DNA of 64,000 nt from an uncultured Adlercreutzia sp. GTDB lineage: Bacteria > Actinomycetota > Coriobacteriia > Coriobacteriales > Eggerthellaceae. Where the stretch lies: the NCBI GenBank assembly GCA_910589165.1, contig CAJUSP010000001.1:62001-126000 (forward strand), written 5' to 3'. Both the position numbers and the translations under genes were made by a program. Of this stretch, positions 42,321 to 50,527 are shown in pieces; within the stretch, counting starts at the first letter, position 1, and the number at the start of each line of letters is the position of its first letter. The notes beneath the pieces are model-generated. The model ran no database searches. It saw only the letters and a list, made by a program, of their open reading frames with translations, and was not told the origin of the DNA.

Positions 42321-42596
42321 ATGAAGTGCGTTATCTCCGTTCTGGGCAAGGACCGCTCCGGCGTGGTGGCCGCCATCGCCACCGTGCTGGCCGATTGCGG
42401 CGCCAACATCGACGACATCTCCCAGACCATCCTGGGCGAGGGCCGCATGTTCTCCATGACCATGATGGTCACCCTCGCGCCCGAGGTGGCCGACTTCAAC
42501 ACGGTGCAGGAGCGCCTCACCGCCACCGGCGAAGAGCTGGGCATGCAGGTAATCATCCAGCGCGAAGACGTCTTCCAGGCGATGTACCAGATTTAA
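42321..42596 (+). CDS. ACT-domain protein (UPF0237 type)
   Basis: A 91-residue stand-alone ACT domain: VISVLGKDRSGVVAAIATVLADCGANIDDISQTILG followed by MTMMVTLAP. These small proteins are thought to bind amino acids as regulators; the ligand is unknown. It starts after GAGAAGGAGTTCCC. The stop codon lies three bases before the 27-bp direct repeat at 42599. Confidence 0.9.
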   Translation: MKCVISVLGKDRSGVVAAIATVLADCGANIDDISQTILGEGRMFSMTMMVTLAPEVADFNTVQERLTATGEELGMQVIIQREDVFQAMYQI

Positions 42597-42602
42597 ACCC
42601 GC

Positions 42603-44015
42603 TTACTGCTCCTCGGCGAGGCGGCTGGCGCCTACCCAATAATACCTTCTCGTTCTTTGTTTGCCGTCGGGTTGTATGAGGCCTTCTTCCGCCAATTCTC
42701 TGAGGTATTTCGAGGCGGTTTTAGTCGAGACGCATGCCGCCGCCGCTGCTTCTGGCGCTGACGCCGACCCATGCTTCTCCATGAAGTTGAGTATGGTAAG
42801 TCGAGTGCTGATGCCGACTTTGCCGGCATTGGCGCTAATCGCGGTTTTCGTCTGGCGCGGCAGGGACGTCACAAAGAGGTCGCCTTCACGCAGAATCGGC
42901 TCGCCGCCAAGAAAGGGTCTTGCGTATTTTTCCAAGTTGCGCAAACCGCTCCCTAGTTCCTCGGCAAAGCCTATTTGAGTAAAGAAATTAGCTATGATTG
43001 GGTTCTTCGGCATGGGGTTGAAGTCGCCGAGCGTGAGTCGTCCCTCAAAGAGAGCCCTGCTGGCATTTTCGGTACGCAGCCCAGCTTCGTCGATTATGAG
43101 CTTTGCGGGAACGGGACTGGTAAATTCGCGGTGGATCAGAGTGTTGGAAACCACTTCTCTCACAACAATGTCGCGTACGCTAATACGGTAGTCTCCCTCT
43201 AGGTAAAACGGATCGGGAAGATGCTTGGCGCAGAAAGCGCAAAGACGATCGTAGGCTCTCACGAGATTAGTTCTTACTACGTCTCGATCATCGTAGCGAT
43301 CGATGTTGACTTGCCGAAATACGGCATCAGTCTTGTAGGTGGGGCAGGCCGAAAGAATTACTTCCTCTTTTCCTAGAAGAAGCGCGGCGGCGCGGGTCAG
43401 CCCCTCTTTGCCCGTTTCGATGTCTCGCATGTAAAGCTGTGCGCTCTTCAGCAGCTCTTCATCGCTCATGGATCCCCATGGATGGTTTGGTCTTCGTGCG
43501 ACAGCCTTTTTGCGGCATTCGGCAATAATCCCCGGCTCAAGATCCTCTATCCTTAAATAGGGATAGATGTGTTGTTCGGTGAAGATGGAGTATTTCCTCA
43601 GGTAAAGCGAGGCGATTTGCGAATCGGTCTTTAAGACGATATCAGCGTCGGATAACCGATCATATACGCGTCCCTTAAAACGAAATACCCCCTGTGTGGG
43701 CGGCACCCACACCCGCAGAACCCACGCGTTTTCATACTCAATGCGTTCGAACTCGATACTTGGTGGCATATTGAACAAGTTGGGATTGCATGTGCAGTTG
43801 ATGAGGTTGCGCTCTATCTCAAGTAGCTTGTCCGCAGGCAGTCCCTGCACGTTGCCTTCATCGGTGATGCCTAAAAAGAGGTTACCCCCACTGCGGTTCG
43901 CGAAGGAGCAAAGAGTCTCGAATACATCTTGACCGGGAGTTGAGCCGCAGCGTTTAAACTCGACGGTGGTCGACTCTCCCTGGCGAAGGAATTCTTCGAA
44001 AACAGAACGATCCAC
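42603..44015 (-). CDS. AlbA_2/Schlafen-type ATP-binding regulator
   Basis: A 470-residue protein. It has an N-terminal AlbA_2 (divergent AAA_4) domain (ESTTVEFKR, NRSGGNLFLGITDEGNVQG), a linker, an HATPase_c_4 domain (EVVSNTLIHREF, GFAEELGSGLRN) at about 290-385, and a C-terminal winged helix (about 405-460, CVSTKTASKYLRELAEEGLIQ). Such proteins are often mobile-region regulators or abortive-infection factors. The GTG follows AGAGGAGGCTCC; longer starts read into a repeat region. AT-richer than neighbours and enclosed by a 27-bp repeat. Confidence 0.85.
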   Translation of the reverse strand: MDRSVFEEFLRQGESTTVEFKRCGSTPGQDVFETLCSFANRSGGNLFLGITDEGNVQGLPADKLLEIERNLINCTCNPNLFNMPPSIEFERIEYENAWVLRVWVPPTQGVFRFKGRVYDRLSDADIVLKTDSQIASLYLRKYSIFTEQHIYPYLRIEDLEPGIIAECRKKAVARRPNHPWGSMSDEELLKSAQLYMRDIETGKEGLTRAAALLLGKEEVILSACPTYKTDAVFRQVNIDRYDDRDVVRTNLVRAYDRLCAFCAKHLPDPFYLEGDYRISVRDIVVREVVSNTLIHREFTSPVPAKLIIDEAGLRTENASRALFEGRLTLGDFNPMPKNPIIANFFTQIGFAEELGSGLRNLEKYARPFLGGEPILREGDLFVTSLPRQTKTAISANAGKVGISTRLTILNFMEKHGSASAPEAAAAACVSTKTASKYLRELAEEGLIQPDGKQRTRRYYWVGASRLAEEQ

Positions 44016-44062
44016 GGAGCCTCCTCTGGTTAGGTAGAGACCGTATTCTAGGCTATTAGAAG

Positions 44063-44098
44063 AAGAATAGGGGAAAAATAGAGGAAGAATAGGGGAAA
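44063..44098. repeat. Tandem gaagaataggggaaa motif upstream of the AlbA_2 gene
   Basis: Two identical 15-mers at 44063-44077 and 44084-44098 with a 21-bp period (two helical turns), about 50-85 bp upstream of the GTG. It is a candidate site for cooperative binding of a regulator, possibly the gene's own winged-helix product. Confidence 0.45.
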
Positions 44099-44150
44099 TA
44101 CGGGCTTTCGAAAAAGAAGAGGCGCGCCGCAATGGTTGGCAGTGCGCCGC

Positions 44151-45596
44151 TTACTGCTCCTCGGCGAGGCGGCGGTCCAGTTCCCGTTGGTTGCTGACGC
44201 CCATCTTGCGGTGGATGCGCGCGATGTGGGTGCGCACGGTGTTCACGGAGATGACCTCGCTCTCGGCGATGGCCGGGGCGTTCTGCCCGTGGGCAAGGAG
44301 CACGAGAATCTCCGCCTCGCGCTTGGTGAGCCCGAAGCGCGCCGCCGCCTTGGCGCAGCGTTCGGCGATGGCGCTGTCTTCGAATCGTTTCGGCGAGAGC
44401 TTCTTCTCGAGCCCCCAGGCCAGAGAGGCCTGGCGGTCGTCGCCCACCCAGAACGTGCCCGCCACCAGCAGCAGGAAGGCGAGAACGGAGAGCCCGTTGT
44501 ACAGCTGAGGCGTGAGCTCGGCAAGTACCTTCAGGCTGTCGCCGGCGATAACGCCCGCAATGACGAAGGGCGTGGCGATCAGCGCGCCGACGGCTGCCGT
44601 CTGAAGCACCGAGCCGTGCATCTTGCGGGCGATGACGAAGATGGCAAGTCCGTAAAACGCCAGGTAGGTGTCCATGGCGCACTGGGCGAACCCGATGGAG
44701 ACGAACGTGAGCCCAGAGTTCGCGAAGGCGAGCAACAGGAAGCTGAGCATGGCTAGGGGGAAGATACACAGGCGCATCTTCGGCCAGATTTTATCGCCGG
44801 GCTGCAGCTTCCCGAACACAACGAAGAAAAGCCCGGCGGCAGCCAGCGACCCCAAATAGCAGACGATCAGCTTATCGTGGCCGACGGGGATGACGCCGCT
44901 GGCCAGGGCGTGGGTCGTGCCGAAAACGAGCCAGTAGGCCCCGGCGCTGAGAACGATCTGCCAGGGAAGGCGACGGCGCGCGGGGCGCGCGTCGGCCGGT
45001 GGGGCGTCGGGGGCGGCTTCCAGCTGCCACCCCGCGCGGGAGAAAGCTGTCCAGGCGCAGAGAGCTGCAGCGGCCCAAAGACCGATATGGGTGGCAAGGC
45101 GGACGGCGATTCCGGGAAAGGCGAGGGCAGCGCCCCACGCCGCGCATTCCACAACCGCGTACAGGGCTAAGGCCAGCGCGATAAGCCGCGGCAGGCAGGG
45201 AAAACCGCAACCGCCAAGCTGCGGCAGCATCAGGAAGATGGCCGCGAAGGCCATGGTGCCGAGCAGCACCTGCAGCCCGACGATAAGCCCATCGCCCCCA
45301 AAGGCCACGGCGCCGTAGAAGCCGAGCCCGCAGACCGCCTGGGCCGCAAGAAGCCCGAAGAAGACCGGCCGCAGCGCCGGCGTTTTCCGCCGCAGTACCG
45401 CCAGGGCCGCCGCTGCCACGAGGATGCCCCCGTAGCAGGCCACGCAGCTGGCTATCTGCGCATCGAGGTTTCCCAGGAACAGAAACCCCTCGTCGTGGTA
45501 TAGGTTCCACCACGCGAGCTGCAGCCCGCAGGCCGCTGCCGCATAGCGCTCGGCCGTGGTTCCCGGCATCTTCTCCCGCGCGTCCGTCGCGCCCAT
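44151..45596 (-). CDS. LuxR-family regulator with polytopic membrane N-domain (1)
   Basis: A 481-residue protein. Residues about 15-400 carry some 12 hydrophobic segments, and a LuxR/GerE helix-turn-helix ends it (LTKREAEILVLLAHGQNAPAIAESEVISVNTVRTHIARIHRKMGV). Membrane-embedded LuxR proteins of this build are abundant in Eggerthellaceae, often next to respiratory enzyme genes. It diverges from the first cytochrome/molybdopterin gene and is its likely regulator. The ATG follows CAGGAGGGACAAC. Its last 20 bases are part of the 27-bp repeat. Confidence 0.85.
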   Translation of the reverse strand: MGATDAREKMPGTTAERYAAAACGLQLAWWNLYHDEGFLFLGNLDAQIASCVACYGGILVAAAALAVLRRKTPALRPVFFGLLAAQAVCGLGFYGAVAFGGDGLIVGLQVLLGTMAFAAIFLMLPQLGGCGFPCLPRLIALALALYAVVECAAWGAALAFPGIAVRLATHIGLWAAAALCAWTAFSRAGWQLEAAPDAPPADARPARRRLPWQIVLSAGAYWLVFGTTHALASGVIPVGHDKLIVCYLGSLAAAGLFFVVFGKLQPGDKIWPKMRLCIFPLAMLSFLLLAFANSGLTFVSIGFAQCAMDTYLAFYGLAIFVIARKMHGSVLQTAAVGALIATPFVIAGVIAGDSLKVLAELTPQLYNGLSVLAFLLLVAGTFWVGDDRQASLAWGLEKKLSPKRFEDSAIAERCAKAAARFGLTKREAEILVLLAHGQNAPAIAESEVISVNTVRTHIARIHRKMGVSNQRELDRRLAEEQ

Positions 45597-45847
45597 GTTG
45601 TCCCTCCTGAGTGCGATTCCTCCCTTGTGGGTACAGCATAGCATTGAAGCTGCCGACCATGAGTGCGGGCTTGGGCCTCCAGGGGCGCGCAAGGTCAAGA
45701 TACTCAACTTTTGATGACGAATTTAGCGCTTCTACCAGGCGGATGCTCGTCAGATGATGACGCGCCGACCACTCCTTTTTGGGATAGTTCCAAGTGTTCG
45801 AGGAGGGGGCACCGAAGCCCTCTCGCCCCTTGAGGAGAGGAGATAAC

Positions 45848-47479
45848 ATGACTCGAAGGGAATTAGCTGAAAGCACGCCGGGTGGTGAGAAGCGGCGCCA
45901 TCCGAAGGCCGTGCTCGCGCTGGCCGTAGGGTTGCTGGCCCTCGCGCTGAGCCTGGCCGCCTGTGCGCCCAATGCGACGACGGCCTCCATGCCGGCCACG
46001 GGCGATGCGGCCGAAGAGCAGGCGGCTGACGCCGACGGCGCCGACGACGGCCTTTCGTTCTCGACGGCCAAGGACTTCACCGAGCATTCCACGGGCCTGT
46101 ACCCCGACATCCAGCGCAACGCCGAGTTCCAGAACTCCGGCAACCGCGGGTGCGCCGCCTGCCACGAGGATCTGTTCACGCTTGATAAGAACAACGGCAC
46201 CTTCGTGCACATCACCAACCAGGTGGGCATGAAGAAGGGCACCTACAACGGCGACTGCGCCGTGTGCCACTTCTCGAAGGCCGGCACCGCGGGCAACATC
46301 ATGTCCGAGAACATTCACGTGCGCCACTACGGCAGCACGGAGTTCGTGAACGCCAACGGTAACTGCTGGAGCTGCCACGTGACTGACACCGATGAGAACG
46401 GCAGCATCGTCATGAAGCTGTTCGAGGACATCCAGTACGACGCCCGTTACGGCGGCTACCCGAACGAGGACGACGTGGACATCGACTGGCTCGAGCGCCA
46501 CGGTTGGGAAGAGGGCACCTTCAGCGGCGTCGTGCGCCTGGCCGAGCCCAACGTGAGCTTCGAGGTCGATCAGGCCGCGAGCGCCGAAGAGAAGGAATTC
46601 AACATCCTGAACTTCGAGCTGATCGACGGCGAGGACACCTACGACCAGCTGGAGAAGGCGGTTCAGGACGGCTCCTACACCCTGAAGGTGACTGGCGTCG
46701 GCAAGCCCGGTGAGTACACCCTCGCCGACCTGAAGGCCATGCCCCAGACCGAGTTCACCGGCGCCCAGATGTGCCTCGTGGCCGGCTACAACACCGCCAT
46801 GCTGGACAACATGCCCATGAAGGGCGTGCGCCTGGCCGACTTCCTGGAAGCCGTGGGCGGCGTGGAGCCTGGTGCGAACACCATCACCCCCGTTGCCTGC
46901 GACGGCTGGACAGCCATCTTCCCCGGCGGCTCCACCGACCTGCAGGCTTACCTGGACAACGACGCCATCCTCATCACGGAGGCCTATGGCCACGACCTGA
47001 CCATCTACCAGGGCGGCCCGGTGAAGATCTTCGTGCCCGGCACGGGCGGCACGGCCACCGTGCGCAACCTGACCGAGCTGAACTTCAGCAAGACCGACGA
47101 CCCCCAGAGCTACAGCGATGTGGCCGCCGGCCTGCTGGAAGTGAACAAGACCATCAACCTGAACACCTCCTGGTTCGATAACGACGGCGTGCAGGCCAAG
47201 GTGGGCCAGCCGCTCACCTTGGAGGGCGCTGCCTGGGGCTGGACCTTCGGCGACGAGTTCGACTACGCCGTTGACAAGATCATGTTCTCCTTCGACTACG
47301 GCAAGAACTGGGTGGAAGTGGATTCCCCCGACGACTTCGATCCGTACCAGTGGACCCACTACACCATGACGTGGACGCCCGATAAGGCCGGCACCTACGT
47401 GGTGAAGGCCAAGGCCGTGACCGCCGACGGCGTCGAGCAGGGCAAGCATGCCAACCTCATCGTCCAGGTGAGCGAGTAG
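45848..47479 (+). CDS. Triheme cytochrome c/molybdopterin-domain lipoprotein (1)
   Basis: A 543-residue exported protein. It has a lipobox with Cys39 and three CxxCH hemes at residues 102-106, 137-141 and 173-177. From about 245 comes a sulfite-oxidase-fold molybdopterin domain (SYTLKVTGVGKPGEYTLADLKAMPQTEF), with Cys in AQMCLVAGY near the usual Mo-Cys position, and then an Ig-like dimerisation domain. Electron transfer between heme and Mo is expected on the outer face. The substrate is unknown. It precedes a small secreted Cys protein by 16 bp and has a paralog at 50528. Confidence 0.85.
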   Translation: MTRRELAESTPGGEKRRHPKAVLALAVGLLALALSLAACAPNATTASMPATGDAAEEQAADADGADDGLSFSTAKDFTEHSTGLYPDIQRNAEFQNSGNRGCAACHEDLFTLDKNNGTFVHITNQVGMKKGTYNGDCAVCHFSKAGTAGNIMSENIHVRHYGSTEFVNANGNCWSCHVTDTDENGSIVMKLFEDIQYDARYGGYPNEDDVDIDWLERHGWEEGTFSGVVRLAEPNVSFEVDQAASAEEKEFNILNFELIDGEDTYDQLEKAVQDGSYTLKVTGVGKPGEYTLADLKAMPQTEFTGAQMCLVAGYNTAMLDNMPMKGVRLADFLEAVGGVEPGANTITPVACDGWTAIFPGGSTDLQAYLDNDAILITEAYGHDLTIYQGGPVKIFVPGTGGTATVRNLTELNFSKTDDPQSYSDVAAGLLEVNKTINLNTSWFDNDGVQAKVGQPLTLEGAAWGWTFGDEFDYAVDKIMFSFDYGKNWVEVDSPDDFDPYQWTHYTMTWTPDKAGTYVVKAKAVTADGVEQGKHANLIVQVSE

Positions 47480-47495
47480 GGGAAAGGAAGCAATC

Positions 47496-47990
47496 ATGAC
47501 CAGTTCCGTTAAGACTTGGGGAGCGACGGCCGGAAGCCTCCTGCTGCTCAGCTCCGCCGCCCTGGCCGCAGCGCCGGCCGTCATGGGCATCACCGCCGAG
47601 GCGGCCCCGGAGGCCCCGGCCTGTGAGGCGGCCGCCGAGGGCGCCCGCGATGCGGCCGAGGCCCGCGCCGTGGAGGGCCAGTTCAGCTACGACCAGGGCG
47701 CGGTGACGCCCAACGCCGAGATCTCCTCGGTGTTCGCCAAGGCGGCCGCCACCCTGTGCGACGGCACCCACGAGCCCGCGCCGGGTGTCATCGCCCAGGC
47801 CATCAAGGTCACCTGCGCGACGGGCGGCTGCCTGGAGGCTACCGTGGCCGACCTGGCCGAGGAGGAGGGGGCCGACTCCTACATGATCGGCTGCTCCTGC
47901 GCCTCGAACGCCCCAGGCGGCGGTGCCATCGCCAACGCCGAGGTGTCCGGCATCACCGTGGCCACCCTCATGGCCCTGGCCGCGGCCTAG
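47496..47990 (+). CDS. Small secreted Cys-containing protein, partner of cytochrome 1
   Basis: A 164-residue protein with a signal peptide (about 1-38), an Ala/Glu-rich linker and a C-terminal domain with Cys88, Cys107, Cys112, Cys133 and Cys135. The strongest motif is IGCSCASNAPGGGAIANAEVSGI at 131-153, followed by a hydrophobic tail. It shares SKAAATLC-like, GCxC and PGGGAIANAEVSGI segments with the gene at 52118, which also follows a cytochrome/molybdopterin gene. I know no family name. A cofactor- or disulfide-based accessory role is inference. Confidence 0.75.
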   Translation: MTSSVKTWGATAGSLLLLSSAALAAAPAVMGITAEAAPEAPACEAAAEGARDAAEARAVEGQFSYDQGAVTPNAEISSVFAKAAATLCDGTHEPAPGVIAQAIKVTCATGGCLEATVADLAEEEGADSYMIGCSCASNAPGGGAIANAEVSGITVATLMALAAA

Positions 47991-48020
47991 GCCCTGCGCC
48001 ACCTTACCATCCCCCGCACG

Positions 48021-48064
48021 AAGGGGCCGCGCCATCCCTCCCGGCGCGGCCCCTTCGCTGTTTT
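48021..48064 (+). terminator. Terminator after module 1
   Basis: Perfect 13-bp stem aaggggccgcgcc / ggcgcggcccctt with a 9-base loop and a TTTT run. It closes the first cytochrome/secreted protein unit. A TATACT -10 at 48086 with TTCGCG 17 bp upstream probably starts the next gene. Confidence 0.85.
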
Positions 48065-48119
48065 CGCGGTTCGGCGGTGGGATGCTATACTGGGGAAAAC
48101 TAAGGGGAAGGAAATGCTT

Positions 48120-48755
48120 ATGACCGAGGAGCAGCTGCAGAGTTCGGAACGGGGAGCCGACGTGGCCGAGGGGCAGGTGCCTGCAGCGCCTGAGGGGTGC
48201 AACACCGTTACGTTTACGGCTACCGATGGCACCGTGGTGGCGTTTCCGCTCGACTTCCTCATTGAGCGCGGGGCTATTATCGCCGACAAGATCAACGGCG
48301 AGAACATCGCGGATGTGATGGGCTGCACGAACCAGCTGTGGATTCCGGGCTTTCCGGCGAAGTACTTTATCCGCGACATCGCGAAAATCGACTTCACCCG
48401 TGAGGACGAGATGCCGCCGCTGCCCGACTTCACCGACGACGGGCACGACTACACCAACCGCCCCAACGTCTCCTGCAAGGCCGAGTACGTTGGCAGGGTC
48501 GGCGAGCCCATGGTCTTCGAAGGCTGGGCTGACGACTACGACAAGCGCATCGTGGCCGTGGAATTCTCCCTCGATGGCGGCACCAGCTGGACGCGCCACG
48601 ACACCGCCGGCACCGATGCCGTGCGCTGGGTCTGGTGGACCTTCGAATGGACGCCCACGGAAGAGGGCATGTTCCAGATGATGGTCCGCGCCATCAACGA
48701 GGACGAAAAGCACAGCCCCATAGCCGCCGTCCACAACTTCCAGGTGCTGGAATAG
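48120..48755 (+). CDS. Half molybdopterin-domain protein without signal peptide
   Basis: A 211-residue protein. Residues about 20-100 match the C-terminal half of the oxidoreductase molybdopterin domain (MGCTNQLWIPGFPAKYFIRDIAKIDF), and about 125-210 an Ig-like Mo-co dimerisation domain (FEGWADDYDKRIVAVEFSLDGGTSW, FEWTPTEEGMFQMMVRAI). It lacks the N-terminal half with the expected Mo-Cys and has no signal, so it may be cytoplasmic or a degraded/regulatory piece. The second ATG is used because its spacing from GGGGAAGGAA is better. luxR 2 begins 10 bp later. Confidence 0.7.
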   Translation: MTEEQLQSSERGADVAEGQVPAAPEGCNTVTFTATDGTVVAFPLDFLIERGAIIADKINGENIADVMGCTNQLWIPGFPAKYFIRDIAKIDFTREDEMPPLPDFTDDGHDYTNRPNVSCKAEYVGRVGEPMVFEGWADDYDKRIVAVEFSLDGGTSWTRHDTAGTDAVRWVWWTFEWTPTEEGMFQMMVRAINEDEKHSPIAAVHNFQVLE

Positions 48756-48765
48756 GCGGTCGACC

Positions 48766-50229
48766 ATGGGGCAGGAGGCGCAGAGGGGGTCGCATCGGTT
48801 CAACCGGCTTGTGATGTACGTGGGGACGACCTGCTGGATCGCGTGGAATATGTACATGCTCGTCCTCTGCCCGGCATCGTCGGTAGCCATGCCCCACCCC
48901 CAGGCGCCGTGGGATCAGTCGGCCCTCGTCGTGGGATATGCGGCGGGCGCGCTCGTGCTGCTGGGAGGGTCGAGGTTACTGACGGGGCGGCTGCCGCTGT
49001 CTCGCGCCGTTACCGTGCTTTCGCTGGCCTGCGCTATGGCGGCGGTGCTCCTTTATGCCGCTTCCCCGTTGCCTTCCTGGACCCACACGCTGCTTCTCGT
49101 CGTGCTGGGATGCTTCACGCTGGTGATCACCGTATTGTGGATGTGCGTCGTATGCGTGCGCAGCAGTGCTACCATCTATCGGTCGATGGGAGGCACCACG
49201 GCATGCGGTGCCCTGCTGGCTTTGGCGGTGTCGCTGCTTGAGGGTGTTGGCCTGGAGTTGGGTTTGCTTATCGGCATCGTGCTCGCCTCGTTCGTCTGTT
49301 TCATTTTTGCCACCGACTCGACGCTGGGCGCCGATGTGAATCTGACGCCACAGGGGGAGGGGCGCGACCGGAAGAAGCGCATTCTGGTTCCGCGGGAGGC
49401 CCTGGCGGCTGGTGCCGTTATCTGGGGCGTCGTGGGATGCGGTGTGGCGCTCTTCGGGCCGGTGACGTCTGGCTCGGCTAACGCCGGGTTCTTGGTTGCG
49501 GCTGTGGTCGGTGTCGGTGTGGCGGCTCTGGCGTTCATGCTCGTGGGCCATCGCTTCCGCAAGGCCGACAAGCTGGGCTACGTGGTGTTGGCGCTTATGC
49601 TGGTCGCCCTGGGATCGGGGCTCTATATGCTGCAGGCCATTCCGCCGTTTTCTGTTGAGCTGGCGGTGGCGTGCGTGGCGGCGGGGTGCATGTTGTTCCA
49701 CCTGTATTGCAAGGTGCTGTACCTCGACATTGCCTACGTGGCCGAGGAATCGCCCCTGCTTGTTTTCGCCCAAGGATCTCTGGCCAACTACCTAGGGGCG
49801 CTTGCGGGCGCGGCCGTAGGATCGCTGGTGGCTACGGCTGTCGATGGTCCCGGGCTGTCTGTTCCGGTGCTCGTGCTGCTTGTGGTGCTGCTGACGGCCA
49901 ACGCGCTGTTCTTCTCGCGCAAGAGCATGGGAACGCGATGGGGTTTGGCGGCCCGGCAGCTGGCAACGCTTCGCCCTGCGCAGACAACCGACCTGGAGCA
50001 GTTCGCGGCCCAGGCTGCCAGCGTGGCGCAGCGCGCCGGACTCACGCCGCGCGAGGTTGAAGTTTTCCAGCTGCTGATGGAGGGGTACCGCGCCAAGCAG
50101 ATTGAGGAGAAGCTCGGTATCTCGCTGGGAACCGTGCGCAACCATCTCAACCGCGGCTATGCGAAGCTGGGCGTGCACTCCTACGACGAGGCTCGCGCGT
50201 TGGTGCGCGCCGAAGGGGACGCTTCCTAG
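48766..50229 (+). CDS. LuxR-family regulator with polytopic membrane N-domain (2)
   Basis: A 487-residue protein with about 12 hydrophobic segments (about 15-395) and a C-terminal LuxR HTH (LTPREVEVFQLLMEGYRAKQIEEKLGISLGTVRNHLNRGYAKLGV). It follows the half-Mo gene by 10 bp without a strong site of its own, so it is probably translationally coupled. It is placed to control the second cytochrome module 300 bp downstream. Confidence 0.85.
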   Translation: MGQEAQRGSHRFNRLVMYVGTTCWIAWNMYMLVLCPASSVAMPHPQAPWDQSALVVGYAAGALVLLGGSRLLTGRLPLSRAVTVLSLACAMAAVLLYAASPLPSWTHTLLLVVLGCFTLVITVLWMCVVCVRSSATIYRSMGGTTACGALLALAVSLLEGVGLELGLLIGIVLASFVCFIFATDSTLGADVNLTPQGEGRDRKKRILVPREALAAGAVIWGVVGCGVALFGPVTSGSANAGFLVAAVVGVGVAALAFMLVGHRFRKADKLGYVVLALMLVALGSGLYMLQAIPPFSVELAVACVAAGCMLFHLYCKVLYLDIAYVAEESPLLVFAQGSLANYLGALAGAAVGSLVATAVDGPGLSVPVLVLLVVLLTANALFFSRKSMGTRWGLAARQLATLRPAQTTDLEQFAAQAASVAQRAGLTPREVEVFQLLMEGYRAKQIEEKLGISLGTVRNHLNRGYAKLGVHSYDEARALVRAEGDAS

Positions 50230-50254
50230 ACACTGCAAAACCCCAGATAAACAG

Positions 50255-50277
50255 CCCTGTGCAAATATGTCACAGGG
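50255..50277. promoter_or_regulatory. Inverted repeat between luxR 2 and cytochrome 2
   Basis: ccctgtg / cacaggg, 7-bp arms with a 9-base centre, in the 298-bp gap between these genes. It suits a LuxR-type dimer site or a weak terminator. The rest of the gap shows no supported gene. Confidence 0.45.
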
Positions 50278-50527
50278 AGAATTTTCCTCTGGTGCCCCCA
50301 ATTTGTGCACTTTACTTAGATGCGCCCGGCTGGCTCGCTCCCTATGCTCGAAACGAGCTCTGGCGAGCGGGCAGGCGTTGGGCCGACCCTCTTCGCCGAG
50401 GAGGATCGGCTGGTTCCGAAGTGTCGAGTGGCGTTATCGCCCTCCCCCCGACTCCCCCCGAGGCAAACAACTCCTCTCGCTTATGCCAGAGCTCCCGTTT
50501 CGAGTAAGAAGAGAGAGGAGATGCGAC

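Larger units (their letters stand above)
42599..44173. repeat. 27-bp direct repeat enclosing the AlbA_2 gene
   Basis: ccgcttactgctcctcggcg and the next 7 bases are identical at 42599-42625 and 44147-44173. The right copy is the native 3' end of luxR (…RLAEEQ stop); the left copy forms the last codons of the AlbA_2 gene, which also ends in RLAEEQ. The enclosed DNA is exactly one gene plus its upstream region and is AT-richer than its neighbours. This pattern suggests site-specific insertion at the luxR 3' end with regeneration of the target. Confidence 0.8.

Noticed and set aside
45705..45760. Small dyad cgtca-gatga-tgacg in the luxR1/cytochrome 1 intergenic region as an operator
   Set aside because: Five-base arms are expected by chance in a region of this size; noted only.
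50102..50527. N-terminal extension of cytochrome 2 upstream into luxR 2
   Set aside because: It overlaps luxR coding sequence in another frame and would bury the lipoprotein signal; the ATG at 50528 gives a normal lipobox.
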